Positions 1 through 8,323 of a DNA stretch of 19,315 nt are shown piece by piece. Source of the DNA: Chloroflexota bacterium (GTDB lineage Bacteria > Chloroflexota > Anaerolineae > 4572-78 > J111); NCBI GenBank assembly GCA_003695455.1, contig RFJF01000201.1:1-19315 (forward strand), written 5' to 3'. The notes under the pieces are model-generated. The model was given only the letters and a program-made list of their open reading frames with translations. It ran no database searches and was not told where the DNA came from. How positions within the stretch are numbered: position 1 is the stretch's first letter; each line of letters starts with the position of its first letter. The position numbers were made by a program, and so were the translations under genes.

Positions 1-821
1 GCCGGAGCGTGCAGAAATGTTTCGGCGTCAGCCAGCAGTGCCAAAATCACCCGCACCGTGGAGCCGGCCGTGAGAAAATGGGTGGCCGGGCCGCCGGTAA
101 GCGGGTACGGGGCAAACAGCACATTCTGCGCCGCAAGTTGCGGGGTAACATCGCGCCCGCGCCATTCCACCCGCAGAAAGTGAGGCGGCGGCTGGCCCTG
201 TTTTTGGCCAAAGGCAAACGGCTGAAAGGCGTGGTGGGCCACCAGCCACACACGCAGTTCGTCTGCATCTGCGTCCAGCGCCTGCGCCGCCAGCCGGCGA
301 ACTTTGGGCACAATTTCATCCACGTTGCCCACGCCGCAGGTGGGCGCCAGCCCCAGGTTGTTCAAAATGGGGTTAACCACATCGGGAAAGGGCGCGGTCA
401 GCACCGGGCCGGAAAAATCTGCCAGCCGCACGGCCTGCATCAACTTGAGCGTGAGCGCCAAATGCACCGGCAGCCACACGCCAAAACCGGCGGCGTAAAT
501 GCGCTGCGCCTGCGGCGGCGGGAGTTTATCGGGCAGCCACCACGTTTGCAGGGTGGCGGTACTGTAAATCAGGTCGGGCTGCTCGCGGGCAATGGTTGCG
601 GCGGCGGCCTGCGGGTCTGTCAAATCCAGCGGCACAAAGCGGATGTTGGGCGCGCAGCCCTGCGCCATTGCGCCCAGCCGGGCCAGGTTGCAGCGAGCCT
701 GCGCGCGGGCGGCGCTGCGGCTGCCCACCACAATCTGCTCCACGTTGGGCTGGCGGGCCAGCAGCTCCAGCGTCACGCTGCCCAGGTCGCCCAATCCAAT
801 TAACATAATTTTGGAATTCAT
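1..821 (-). CDS. NAD(P)-binding Rossmann oxidoreductase, saccharopine dehydrogenase-like (partial)
   Basis: The gene is read leftward from ATG at 821 and is still open at the window edge, so about 273 codons are visible and the C-terminus is missing. The protein opens with a hydrophobic beta strand and a dinucleotide-binding loop, GLGDLG at residues 9-14, then a second strand ending VVGSRS. This is the Rossmann layout of saccharopine dehydrogenase/short NAD(P)-binding reductases. A later stretch (LDLTDPQAAAATIAREQPDLIYSTAT, shown here only as its start LDLTDPQ and its end DLIYSTAT) fits the loop after the third strand that lines the cofactor site. The substrate cannot be read from the sequence. 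A consensus -10 (TATAAT, 858-853 on this strand) lies a short distance upstream, and the gene diverges from the ANL-DAC fusion gene. The fold assignment is good; the exact enzyme is unknown. Confidence 0.8.
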   Translation of the reverse strand, partial: MNSKIMLIGLGDLGSVTLELLARQPNVEQIVVGSRSAARAQARCNLARLGAMAQGCAPNIRFVPLDLTDPQAAAATIAREQPDLIYSTATLQTWWLPDKLPPPQAQRIYAAGFGVWLPVHLALTLKLMQAVRLADFSGPVLTAPFPDVVNPILNNLGLAPTCGVGNVDEIVPKVRRLAAQALDADADELRVWLVAHHAFQPFAFGQKQGQPPPHFLRVEWRGRDVTPQLAAQNVLFAPYPLTGGPATHFLTAGSTVRVILALLADAETFLHAP

Positions 822-852
822 TCCAAATACCCCCGCAACGCCGTGAACGGGA

Positions 853-882
853 ATTATACCACATCAATGCAAATCTGTGTCA
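853..882 (-). promoter_or_regulatory. Promoter for the leftward oxidoreductase gene
   Basis: On the minus strand TATAAT (858-853) is a perfect -10. An 18-nt spacer separates it from TGACAC (882-877), a weak -35. Initiation would fall near 846, leaving a leader of about 25 nt before the ATG at 821. Confidence 0.5.
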
Positions 883-924
883 TCGGCGGTAGGCCGGAGA
901 ATAACAGGCCAACCGGGGTTCTGT

Positions 925-953
925 TTGTATTTTCCGGTACCACTTTCTATAAT
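925..953 (+). promoter_or_regulatory. Promoter for the ANL-DAC fusion gene
   Basis: TATAAT at 948-953 is a perfect -10, with TTGTAT at 925-930 as a partial -35 across a 17-nt spacer. The predicted start near 960 lies downstream of the GTG at 877. This argues against that longer start and for the ATG at 1006. Confidence 0.5.
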
Positions 954-990
954 GGTTGCAGACAGGCTAAAAAATTGTGACGCGTCGGAT

Positions 991-1004
991 AAGAGGGGGG
1001 GCGG
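991..1004 (+). promoter_or_regulatory. Ribosome binding site fixing the start at 1006
   Basis: The purine-rich run AAGAGGGGGGGCGG ends one base before the A preceding the ATG at 1006. It includes GAGG and GGGGGG. No comparable site precedes the GTG at 877, so this decides the start. Confidence 0.6.
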
Positions 1005-1005
1005 A

Positions 1006-3858
1006 ATGTTGGGCCAGGCTACCAATTTAAATGAAGCGCTGCTGGCAGTGATGGATTCGTACACCGGCCGCACATGTTTTCAGGTTCGGCAGGGGCGGCA
1101 CTACCAGAGCATCTCCTATGTTCGATTTCAGCGGCTGGCATTGCGCGCCGCCCACTATTTTTACAATCACGGCATCACCAACGGCGAACGGCTGGCGATT
1201 GTGGCCGACAACTCGCTGGAGTGGATGGTGGCCTTTACAGGCTGCCTGCTGGCGGGCGGCGTGGTGGTGCCGCTGCGGCCCACCATGGCCTGCAAAACCC
1301 TGAACGCCATTCTGCACAACTGTGATGCCTCGCTGGTTATTTTGCAGGAACCGGAGCACATTGAATCGGTTGCCGCCGAAATGGCCGCCAACAACAAAAA
1401 CCTGCGCAACCTCAGCCAGGTTTTAGCCATCACCGACGGCGAAACCTCACTGCCCGACCCCGTTGGCTCCTTCACCCAACTGGTGATGCTGTCCCCGGCC
1501 CCCGGCGCAGAGGAAACCGACCACATTCTCAAACATGCCCGCAAGGTCTCGCCTCACTCGCTGACCCTGATTCACTACATCCCCACCGAAAGCGGCCAGC
1601 ACGTAGGCGCCATTTTTGACCACGAACAAAGTTTGGCCGCAGGGCGCAACATGGCCGAGTGGTTTGCCTGTGAAGATGACGATGTTGCCTTTACCCTGCT
1701 GGCCTGGAGCAACCCACCCAGCCTGGCCGCGGCCATCCACTACTTTTTATCCGGCATTCCCAACGGGCTGGTCAAAGATTACGAATCCGTCTTCAGAGAT
1801 ATCCAGCAAATCAGCCCCACGGTTATGCTGGACATTCCTTACACCTGGGAACGCCTGTACGAAGGTTATATGGACTGGATTACCAACCAACCCGAATCCA
1901 GCCAGGAAGTCTTTAAATGGGCGGTGGCCAAGGCCAAAGAATTCCGAATGGCCGGCCCCAACGCCTCGCCGGAGTTGCGGCAGGAATTTGCCCGCGCCGA
2001 CATGACCTTTTTCAGCGATTTCAGGGGCCGCATTGGCGGGCGCATGCGGCGGCTCTATTCGGCGGGGGCATCACTGCCGCAGGAGTTGGTGGAATTTTTT
2101 GAAGCCGTGGGGCTGCCCATGTTCAACGTGTACAGCCTGACAGAATCGGGCGGCTTCCCCGCCGTCAGCAGGCCGGGCGCCAGCCGGCCCACATCGTGCG
2201 GCAAAGTGGGGCCGGGCTTTGAAATCAACATTGCCGATGACGGCGAGATTCTGGTGCGCGGCCAAACCGTGATGCGCCGCTTCTGGCAAAACCCGGAAAA
2301 AACCAAACAAGCACTCAGTGAAGACGGCTGGCTGTACAGCGGAGACGTGGGCTATTTTGACGAGGACGGTTTTTTGCACATTACAGGGCGCAAACGGCAC
2401 ATTATGGTTCTCTCTACCGGCCGCAAAATTGCGCCCATGGCTATTGAAAATGAACTGACGGCCTGCCCGTTTGTGCAGCAGGCTGCCATTTTTGGCGAAG
2501 GCAAACCGTACGTCTCGGCCATGATTGTTCCCAACCTGACGGCGCTGGCCGAACATTTTAAAGACGACACCGAAGCCGTAGCCAACACGGGGCATCCCCG
2601 CGTCAAGGCGCTGCTGGATGAAGTGATTGGGCAAATCAACCGCAACCTGGACCGCTGGGAACAAATCCGCGAGTACAACCTGCTGGACCAGCCCCTCACC
2701 CAGGACACCGGCGAACTGACCCCCTCGATGAAAATCAGCCGCCACGTGGTTGCCGAGCGGTACGCCGCTCAAATTGAGGCCATGTACCCCATCCCCAAAC
2801 AGATCGAAGAAAAGACCGTGACCAAAGTTCACGTTGACCCGGAACACCTGCGCGAACTGCTGGAAAAAGAGAGTATTCTGGATGCCTGGATGGCCGACGC
2901 CGGCATTGAATTTTTGTTTGACCTGGCCCGCGCCCGCAAAATTGATGCCCCCTCAATGGTCAACATTTGCGATACCGCCGCCAGCATTGCCCAAATGGAA
3001 AACGAAGAAAAACCGCTTTCCACCGCCATTATTGTGGGCGACCCGGTACGGATTGGCCGGGTGCTGCCCAAAAGCCAGGTGCAGTTACTGGTACATGACC
3101 ACATTCGGCGTATGCGCAAAACGCTGGTTACGCTGGCAAAAATGGTTGACGGCATTGTGCTGGGCTACGTGGTAGACCCGTACGGCTACGTGCGCGGCGT
3201 ACACAAACTCGAAGTCCCACTTGATGAGCCGGCCAGTTTTTTGGGGCCGCAATTCAGGCATCATGCCGCCATTTCTGAGCGGTGCAAGGCAATTGTCTTT
3301 TTTGTGCCGGCCGGCGGGCGGCAGGTACGGGTCTTTGCCAACGGCCAACTGGTGGGGCGCTACGCCAACGGCGACTGGTCGCCGGACAGGGTATCCCACG
3401 TAGACCAAATCATTGCCGAACTGGCCCAACAGAAACAGTACAATCTGGCGCTGGTACAGCGAATTTTGCGCTGCGCCTTTCAAATGTCAGAGGAAAACCT
3501 GGGCGCCATCTGGCTGATTGGCCACGCCGATGAGATTCTCAAACACTCCGACGCGTCAGAAATCAGCTCTTTTGCCGCCATTACCAGCACCGATATAAAA
3601 AACCTGACCGACCGCGAACTCATCACCTTTGCCAAGCAAGACGGCGCCACCGTTATTGATTTAAACGGGCAATTCAGAGGCTGCATGGTGTTGCTGCGCC
3701 CCGACGCCACCACCTACGCCGAAATTGGCCCCGGCAAAGGCGCGCGGCACAGCAGCGCCGCCAAAATGAGCGCCGAGGCCAATTGTTTAGCCATCACCGT
3801 TTCACAAGACGGGCCAATTACCATGTACGATTCCGGCAGAAAGGTGCTGTCGCTGTAA
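1006..3858 (+). CDS. ANL acyl-adenylating domain fused to tandem diadenylate cyclase (DAC) domains
   Basis: The protein has 950 residues from ATG 1006 (good RBS; the in-frame GTG at 877 precedes the promoter). Residues 7-595 resemble long-chain fatty acid-CoA ligases. Visible motifs are YSLTES (376-381), SGDVG with D447, GRKRH (461-465) and a C-terminal lysine in PSMKISR (K576). The ATP P-loop is degenerate: residues 189-201 lack the usual TSGTTGxPKG. Residues ~670-795 and ~820-950 each resemble a DisA_N/DAC domain, which condenses two ATP into c-di-AMP. The second copy has DGA at 879-881 and GARHSSAA with RHS at 914-916; the first has DGI at 715-717 and RHH at 751-753. No signal peptide or membrane segment is evident, so it is probably cytoplasmic. 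My inference is a c-di-AMP synthase or sensor tied to acyl or adenylate status. The DAC homology is clear by motif; activity is uncertain. Confidence 0.85.
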   Translation: MLGQATNLNEALLAVMDSYTGRTCFQVRQGRHYQSISYVRFQRLALRAAHYFYNHGITNGERLAIVADNSLEWMVAFTGCLLAGGVVVPLRPTMACKTLNAILHNCDASLVILQEPEHIESVAAEMAANNKNLRNLSQVLAITDGETSLPDPVGSFTQLVMLSPAPGAEETDHILKHARKVSPHSLTLIHYIPTESGQHVGAIFDHEQSLAAGRNMAEWFACEDDDVAFTLLAWSNPPSLAAAIHYFLSGIPNGLVKDYESVFRDIQQISPTVMLDIPYTWERLYEGYMDWITNQPESSQEVFKWAVAKAKEFRMAGPNASPELRQEFARADMTFFSDFRGRIGGRMRRLYSAGASLPQELVEFFEAVGLPMFNVYSLTESGGFPAVSRPGASRPTSCGKVGPGFEINIADDGEILVRGQTVMRRFWQNPEKTKQALSEDGWLYSGDVGYFDEDGFLHITGRKRHIMVLSTGRKIAPMAIENELTACPFVQQAAIFGEGKPYVSAMIVPNLTALAEHFKDDTEAVANTGHPRVKALLDEVIGQINRNLDRWEQIREYNLLDQPLTQDTGELTPSMKISRHVVAERYAAQIEAMYPIPKQIEEKTVTKVHVDPEHLRELLEKESILDAWMADAGIEFLFDLARARKIDAPSMVNICDTAASIAQMENEEKPLSTAIIVGDPVRIGRVLPKSQVQLLVHDHIRRMRKTLVTLAKMVDGIVLGYVVDPYGYVRGVHKLEVPLDEPASFLGPQFRHHAAISERCKAIVFFVPAGGRQVRVFANGQLVGRYANGDWSPDRVSHVDQIIAELAQQKQYNLALVQRILRCAFQMSEENLGAIWLIGHADEILKHSDASEISSFAAITSTDIKNLTDRELITFAKQDGATVIDLNGQFRGCMVLLRPDATTYAEIGPGKGARHSSAAKMSAEANCLAITVSQDGPITMYDSGRKVLSL

Positions 3859-3881
3859 GGCCGGTTTGCCGCCGCCCCCAG

Positions 3882-3914
3882 GGTTGCTGACATCCGGCAA
3901 CCATTCCGGTTTTT
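3882..3914 (+). terminator. Possible weak terminator after the ANL-DAC gene
   Basis: GGTTGCTG (3882-3889) pairs with CGGCAACC (3895-3902), one G-U included, around a 5-nt loop. A TTTTT run follows only after seven bases (3910-3914), so termination would be weak. It begins 24 nt after the stop codon. Confidence 0.35.
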
Positions 3915-3941
3915 GGCGATGCCGCAAGTTCATGCGATAAT
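3913..3941 (+). promoter_or_regulatory. Candidate promoter for the kinase-LuxR gene
   Basis: TTGGCG (3913-3918) and GATAAT (3936-3941) are separated by 17 nt. Initiation near 3948 would give a leader of about 24 nt to the ATG at 3972. Each hexamer matches consensus only in part. Confidence 0.4.
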
Positions 3942-3971
3942 GACAACGCACTGAACAGGACAATTGGCGCA

Positions 3972-6900
3972 ATGCTTGAGCAAGTTGGCAGGTACCAAAT
4001 TCTGGAAAAAATAGGGCAGGGCGGCTTTGCCGTGGTCTACCGGGGGCAGGATACCACCCTGCACCGGCAGGTGGCGCTCAAGGAACTTCGGCCGTTTTTG
4101 TTGCAAGATGAAAGCTGGGTGCGCCGCTTTCAGCAAGAAGCCCAAACCGTTGCCCAGCTTGACGAGCCGCACATTATCCCCATTTACGATATTTACAGCG
4201 CCAAAGAGCGACTGTTTATTGTGATGCGGCTGGTTAACGGCCCCAATCTGGAAACGGTACTGTCTCAACAACCCCTGCCCTGGGCCGAGGCCATCAAAAC
4301 CTTCATTCCGGTGGCCGAAGCGCTCAATTACGCCCACCGGCGCAACATTCTGCACCGCGATTTGAAACCCCACAACATTCTGCTGGACCCGGAACGCGGC
4401 CCCCAACTGAGCGATTTTGGGCTGGCCCGCCTCACCACCGAACACCACCTGAGCGTATCTGCCAGCGGCAGCATTGTGGGCACGCCCAACTACATTGCCC
4501 CGGAACTGTGGGAAGGCCGGCCGGCCACTCGTCAGTCTGATATTTACGCTCTGGGCTGCATTCTGTACGAAATGCTCACCGGGCAAAAATTGTTCCAGGG
4601 CCAAACGCCCCTGCTGGTCATGAAGGCTCACTTTGAGCCCATCAACCTGGCCGCTCGCTGGCCGGCAGACGCGCCGCCAGGCCTGCAGAGCATCATCGCC
4701 ACCGCCCTGCAGGAAAACCCCGACCGCCGCTATTCATCGGCCACCAAAATGGCGCTGGAACTGGCCAAAGCCGCCCGCCAATCAGCAGCCAACAACCACC
4801 AAAAAACCAACGAACTACCGGCCCCGGGCAGCCGCCACACCGAGTCACTCAAAACCGGGCCGCTGCTCACCACCAAACTGTACACGCCGCCGCTGCGCGC
4901 AAACTATGTGCGCCGGCCCCGGCTCACCCGCCAATTGAGCCGGGCCGTGCAGACCGGCTGCAAATTAACGCTGATTTCGGCGGCGGCGGGCTTTGGCAAA
5001 AGCTCGCTGGTTAATTGCTGGCTGCACGTGCAAAAACAGGATTTGGGAGACGCCGCACCCAAAGCCGCCTGGTTCTCGCTGGATGAAGGCGATAACGACC
5101 CGGTGCGTTTTCTCACGTATCTGGTGGCCGGGCTGCAAACCATTGACCCCAATCTGGGCCAAACCCTGCTGCAAGTGCCGCAGCTTCCTCCCCCGGAAGC
5201 GCTGGCTACCGCGCTCATCAACAACCTGGCTACCGTTCCCGACAAATTTGTGCTGGCGCTTGACGATTACCACCTGATAAGTACGCCCTACATTCACCAA
5301 TTCATTGAATTCATCATCGAACGCCAGCCGCCGCAAATGCACCTGGTACTGATTACCCGCGAGGACCCTCCGCTGCCCCTGTCGCGCCTGCGGGCGCGGG
5401 GAAACGCCATCGAAATCCGGCAGGATGACCTGCGCTTTACCGCCCAGGAAGCCGCCACCTTTCTCAACGATACCATGGGCCTGCAACTGAGCGAGCAGGA
5501 TATTGAGAAACTCGATTCCCGCACCGAGGGCTGGATTGCCGGGCTGCAACTGGCCGCGCTATCGCTGCAGGGGCGCAGCCAGGTTAGCGCCGCCGACTTC
5601 ATCGAATCGTTCAGCGGCACCAACCGTTACGTCATTGATTATCTGGTTGAAGAAGTCATCAACCAGCAGCCGCAAAATATCCGCCAGTTTTTGCAGCAAA
5701 CCTCAATTCTCAAGCGATTTTGCGCCCCCCTGTGCAATGCCGTAACTGATTTGCCGGGCAGCCGGCTGATTCTGAACTATCTGGAACAGGTCAACCTGTT
5801 TTTGATTCCGCTGGATGACCGGCGCAAATGGTACCGCTACCATCACCTGTTTGCAGAATTTTTGCAAACCGAACTCCCGCCGGAGCAGCAAAAAACCCTG
5901 CACCAACGCGCCTCGCGCTGGTTTGCAGACAACGGGTATCTACGCGATGCCATTAACCACGCGCTGGCGGCAAATGACATTGACGGGGCCGCGGAACTGA
6001 TTCTGCAAACCGCAGATTCTACCCTGCGCAAAGGTGCGCTGGTCACACTTGCCAGTTGGCTCAACGCCCTGCCCGACGCGTACATTCGCGCCCACAGCCA
6101 ACTGGCAACCTATCGCGGCTGGTCCTGCTGGATTCAGGGCGAAGTGGAAGCCGCAGAAAGTTACGTTCGTTCGGCGCAGGCCAGCCTGCCGGCCGATGCA
6201 TCCGACGAATCCAGAGGTAAACTGGTTGCCCTGCAAGCCAGCCTGTCCATCAGCCGCCAAACCACCGGCAGCGAGCTGGCCCGGCAGGCCATTGAGTTGC
6301 TTAAAGATGCGGATGACTCTTTTTTTACCGGCATGGCGTTGCTGGTGCTGGGAGAAGCGCAAAATCTGCGGGGCGATACCCGGGATTGCATTGAAACCCT
6401 GCAAGAAACGGTTCGTATTGGCCGCCGGCACAACGACCATTTTATGATTGTGGGCGCGCTGACCAACCTGGCCCAGCAACTCAACTGGACGGGCCGGCGG
6501 CAGGAAGCCGAAATTCTGTGCTACCAGTCCATTGAAGAAAGCACCGACGACAAAGGCCGTATGCGGCCGCTGATGGGGTTGAGTTACGTTACTCTGGCCG
6601 AAGTTGAATTTTACAGCGGCAATCTGGAACAAACCCACGAACATTTGCAGCTTGGGCTGGATATGATTAATAAATTTGGCATGGCCGGCTTTGCCATCTC
6701 TGCCAAGCTGGTGCTGGCCCCTTTGCAATACGCCCTGGGCCAACCGGAAGCCGCCATTGAAACCACCCGCGAATTGATGCAAATGGTCAAGGGCGGCAAT
6801 TTTGATTCGTATGTGAATGTGACCGCCGCACTTGAAGCCGATTACAAATTGAAGGCCGGCCAACTGGCGCAGGTAGAAGCGTGGGCCGCCGGCGTCTCGC

Positions 6901-7550
6901 TGCCCGGCAATGAGCCGATGTCGCTCATCCGTGAATTTGAGTTGCAGGCCTATGTTCGCTACCTGCTGGCAACAAACCAGCCGGACGCGGCCCGTGACGT
7001 GCTGGCAAAAATTGAACGCTCGGCCAAAAACGGCGGGCGCACCCTGATTTTGATGATTAACCACTTGCTGCAAGCCCGTACCTACGCCTTGCTGCAACAA
7101 CCTGAACAAGTTAAAAGCCACCTGCAAACGGCCATCACACTGGGCGAGCCGGGTGAATACCGACAGGCGTTTGTGCAGGAAGGGCCGGCGCTCATCAAAC
7201 TGCTGCCCCCAGTGCGAGACCTGGCGCCCCAATTCATTGACGAAATTCTGGCGCTGGCTGCCCGGCGCTTCCCCTCGGACACCCCCGTTACCGCCGCCGG
7301 TACAGCGCCCCCGGCAGCCACGGCGCTGTTTGTCGATTCCGGCGGCGGGTTGGTTGAGCCGCTCACAGAACGCGAACTGGAAGTGTTGCAGCTCATTGCC
7401 GCCGGAGAATCCAACAAAGAGGCTGCCGCCGCACTGGTAGTTACCGTTGGCACGGTCAAAAAACACCTTAGCAATATTTTTGGCAAACTGGGCGTTAACA
7501 GCCGCACCCAGGCGGTAGCCAAAGCCCGTGAATTAAACCTGCTCCGCTAA
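3972..7550 (+). CDS. Ser/Thr protein kinase fused to MalT-type ATPase and LuxR-family HTH (PknK/AcoK-like)
   Basis: This 1192-residue multidomain regulator has no membrane segment. Residues 8-265 are a Hanks-type kinase: glycine loop [10 protein letters not shown] (G15-), lysine in VALKEL (K37), HRDLKPHN (catalytic D130), DFG (D148) and GTPNYIAPE. All catalytic residues are present, so it should be active. A linker rich in small and polar residues follows, then a STAND-type ATPase with Walker A GFGKSS (340-345) and Walker B VLALDD (D431-D432). Residues ~660-1090 are helical repeats like the TPR sensor region of MalT. The C-terminus (1131-1192, beginning [12 protein letters not shown] and including [16 protein letters not shown]) is a GerE/LuxR DNA-binding HTH. 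The family senses a ligand or partner through the repeats and activates transcription; the kinase may add phospho-control. It lies 113 bp downstream of the ANL-DAC gene on the same strand. Its target genes are unknown. Confidence 0.93.
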   Translation: MLEQVGRYQILEKIGQGGFAVVYRGQDTTLHRQVALKELRPFLLQDESWVRRFQQEAQTVAQLDEPHIIPIYDIYSAKERLFIVMRLVNGPNLETVLSQQPLPWAEAIKTFIPVAEALNYAHRRNILHRDLKPHNILLDPERGPQLSDFGLARLTTEHHLSVSASGSIVGTPNYIAPELWEGRPATRQSDIYALGCILYEMLTGQKLFQGQTPLLVMKAHFEPINLAARWPADAPPGLQSIIATALQENPDRRYSSATKMALELAKAARQSAANNHQKTNELPAPGSRHTESLKTGPLLTTKLYTPPLRANYVRRPRLTRQLSRAVQTGCKLTLISAAAGFGKSSLVNCWLHVQKQDLGDAAPKAAWFSLDEGDNDPVRFLTYLVAGLQTIDPNLGQTLLQVPQLPPPEALATALINNLATVPDKFVLALDDYHLISTPYIHQFIEFIIERQPPQMHLVLITREDPPLPLSRLRARGNAIEIRQDDLRFTAQEAATFLNDTMGLQLSEQDIEKLDSRTEGWIAGLQLAALSLQGRSQVSAADFIESFSGTNRYVIDYLVEEVINQQPQNIRQFLQQTSILKRFCAPLCNAVTDLPGSRLILNYLEQVNLFLIPLDDRRKWYRYHHLFAEFLQTELPPEQQKTLHQRASRWFADNGYLRDAINHALAANDIDGAAELILQTADSTLRKGALVTLASWLNALPDAYIRAHSQLATYRGWSCWIQGEVEAAESYVRSAQASLPADASDESRGKLVALQASLSISRQTTGSELARQAIELLKDADDSFFTGMALLVLGEAQNLRGDTRDCIETLQETVRIGRRHNDHFMIVGALTNLAQQLNWTGRRQEAEILCYQSIEESTDDKGRMRPLMGLSYVTLAEVEFYSGNLEQTHEHLQLGLDMINKFGMAGFAISAKLVLAPLQYALGQPEAAIETTRELMQMVKGGNFDSYVNVTAALEADYKLKAGQLAQVEAWAAGVSLPGNEPMSLIREFELQAYVRYLLATNQPDAARDVLAKIERSAKNGGRTLILMINHLLQARTYALLQQPEQVKSHLQTAITLGEPGEYRQAFVQEGPALIKLLPPVRDLAPQFIDEILALAARRFPSDTPVTAAGTAPPAATALFVDSGGGLVEPLTERELEVLQLIAAGESNKEAAAALVVTVGTVKKHLSNIFGKLGVNSRTQAVAKARELNLLR

Positions 7551-7667
7551 CCACAAATCAACCGTTTGCTTGGCTCGCTTCACCTTTTGGCGAATGACAG
7601 CCTCTCCCCGCGCTGATACAATGGATTACAGAACACAAACCGATGGTTCCGGAGTCCGGTGAGTGTG

Positions 7668-7789
7668 CAGGTTGCAAGCGGTACAGAACACACAAGGAAA
7701 CCCGGCGATACCTGGCAGGTTGCAAATTGCAGGGTTGCAGAGTCACCATTCGCCCCCCTTGATTGCTGACTCCCGGCTCCTGATTCCTG
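7668..7789. repeat. Degenerate short-repeat patch (GTTGCA-type and CTCCTGA-type units)
   Basis: CAGGTTGCAAGC at 7668-7679 recurs as CAGGTTGCAAATTGCAGGGT within 7716-7740, where TTGCA appears three times. It is followed by a heptad-like run, GACTCCCGGCTCCTGATTCC, within 7764-7789. Similar low-complexity units are known between genes in cyanobacteria and filamentous bacteria. No coding sequence lies between 7551 and 7807 apart from this patch. Confidence 0.45.
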
Positions 7790-7807
7790 TTTTCAACGGA
7801 GGAGCAA

Positions 7808-8038
7808 ATGAGCACACATAATTCAACGGCAGCGGGCGCTGCCGATATTTATGAAATCAGGGTGCAGGGTCATCTGGAGCACCGAAGAATGCAACACTGG
7901 ACCGACATTGAGGTGACGCACCTGCCCAACGGCGACACCATCCTCAACGGCCCCATTCCGGATCAGGCAGCGCTGTTTGGTTTGCTCAACCAACTGCGCA
8001 ATCTGGGAATCCCGCTCATTGCGGTCAACAGAAAATAG
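7808..8038 (+). CDS. Small protein of unknown function, 76 aa
   Basis: A strong Shine-Dalgarno (GGAGGAGC, 7798-7805 region) sits directly before the ATG, which supports a real gene. The protein is soluble with no membrane segment. The N-terminal 12 residues are Ala/Ser/Thr-rich. A compact alternating hydrophobic pattern follows: YEIRVQGHL (15-23), a TxLPNGDTILNGPIPDQ-type turn (38-53), an amphipathic helix ALFGLLNQLRNLGIP (55-69) and the ending LIAVNRK. This reads as a small alpha/beta fold, with a beta strand pair, a turn and a helix. I do not recognise a named family, though the pattern looks like a conserved short protein rather than random sequence. The gene stands alone between two large signalling genes on the same strand, and nothing ties it to either. 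Confidence 0.75.
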   Translation: MSTHNSTAAGAADIYEIRVQGHLEHRRMQHWTDIEVTHLPNGDTILNGPIPDQAALFGLLNQLRNLGIPLIAVNRK

Positions 8039-8172
8039 AGCGTGGTTCAATTGCATACGGTATCAACTTTACAAATTCCGTACTGTTTTCTGTGGCCTGC
8101 GTGTTGCGTTCAGTTCAACCTTTTCAACGTACCCAAAATCTTCCACATTCACTCAGAAACAAACGCGCTGTT

Positions 8173-8200
8173 TTGATGATACAATTGACTTCTTTATAAT
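8173..8200 (+). promoter_or_regulatory. Candidate promoter for the histidine kinase/response regulator operon
   Basis: TTGATG (8173-8178) and a perfect TATAAT (8195-8200) are 16 nt apart. Initiation near 8207 would leave a leader of about 115 nt before the ATG at 8324. The rest of 8039-8323 shows no gene. Confidence 0.5.
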
Positions 8201-8323
8201 TGACTCAAAGGATGGTTAATCACAAGACTCTGGCTCACTTTTTTCGTCTTGAATGCCCAACTCCGCTTGAAACACCTGCCGTACAATTTGGTACCAATTC
8301 CGCACTGCGTAATGTGAATCACA

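Noticed and set aside
9..803. Long rightward open frame opposite the oxidoreductase gene
   Set aside because: It is Gln/His/Arg/Gly-rich without domain pattern, and the opposite strand gives a clear Rossmann protein.
877..1005. In-frame GTG start giving a 43-residue N-terminal extension of the ANL-DAC protein
   Set aside because: It lies upstream of the likely promoter at 925-953 and lacks a ribosome site, and the extra residues do not fit an ANL N-terminus. The start at 1006 has a strong purine run.
2071..2847. Leftward open frame opposite the ANL domain
   Set aside because: It is a shadow of the coding strand; no ribosome site or motif supports it.
5940..7466. Long leftward open frame opposite the LuxR-type gene (508 codons)
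   Set aside because: It is the complement of a well-supported gene and has low-complexity composition with no recognisable domain.
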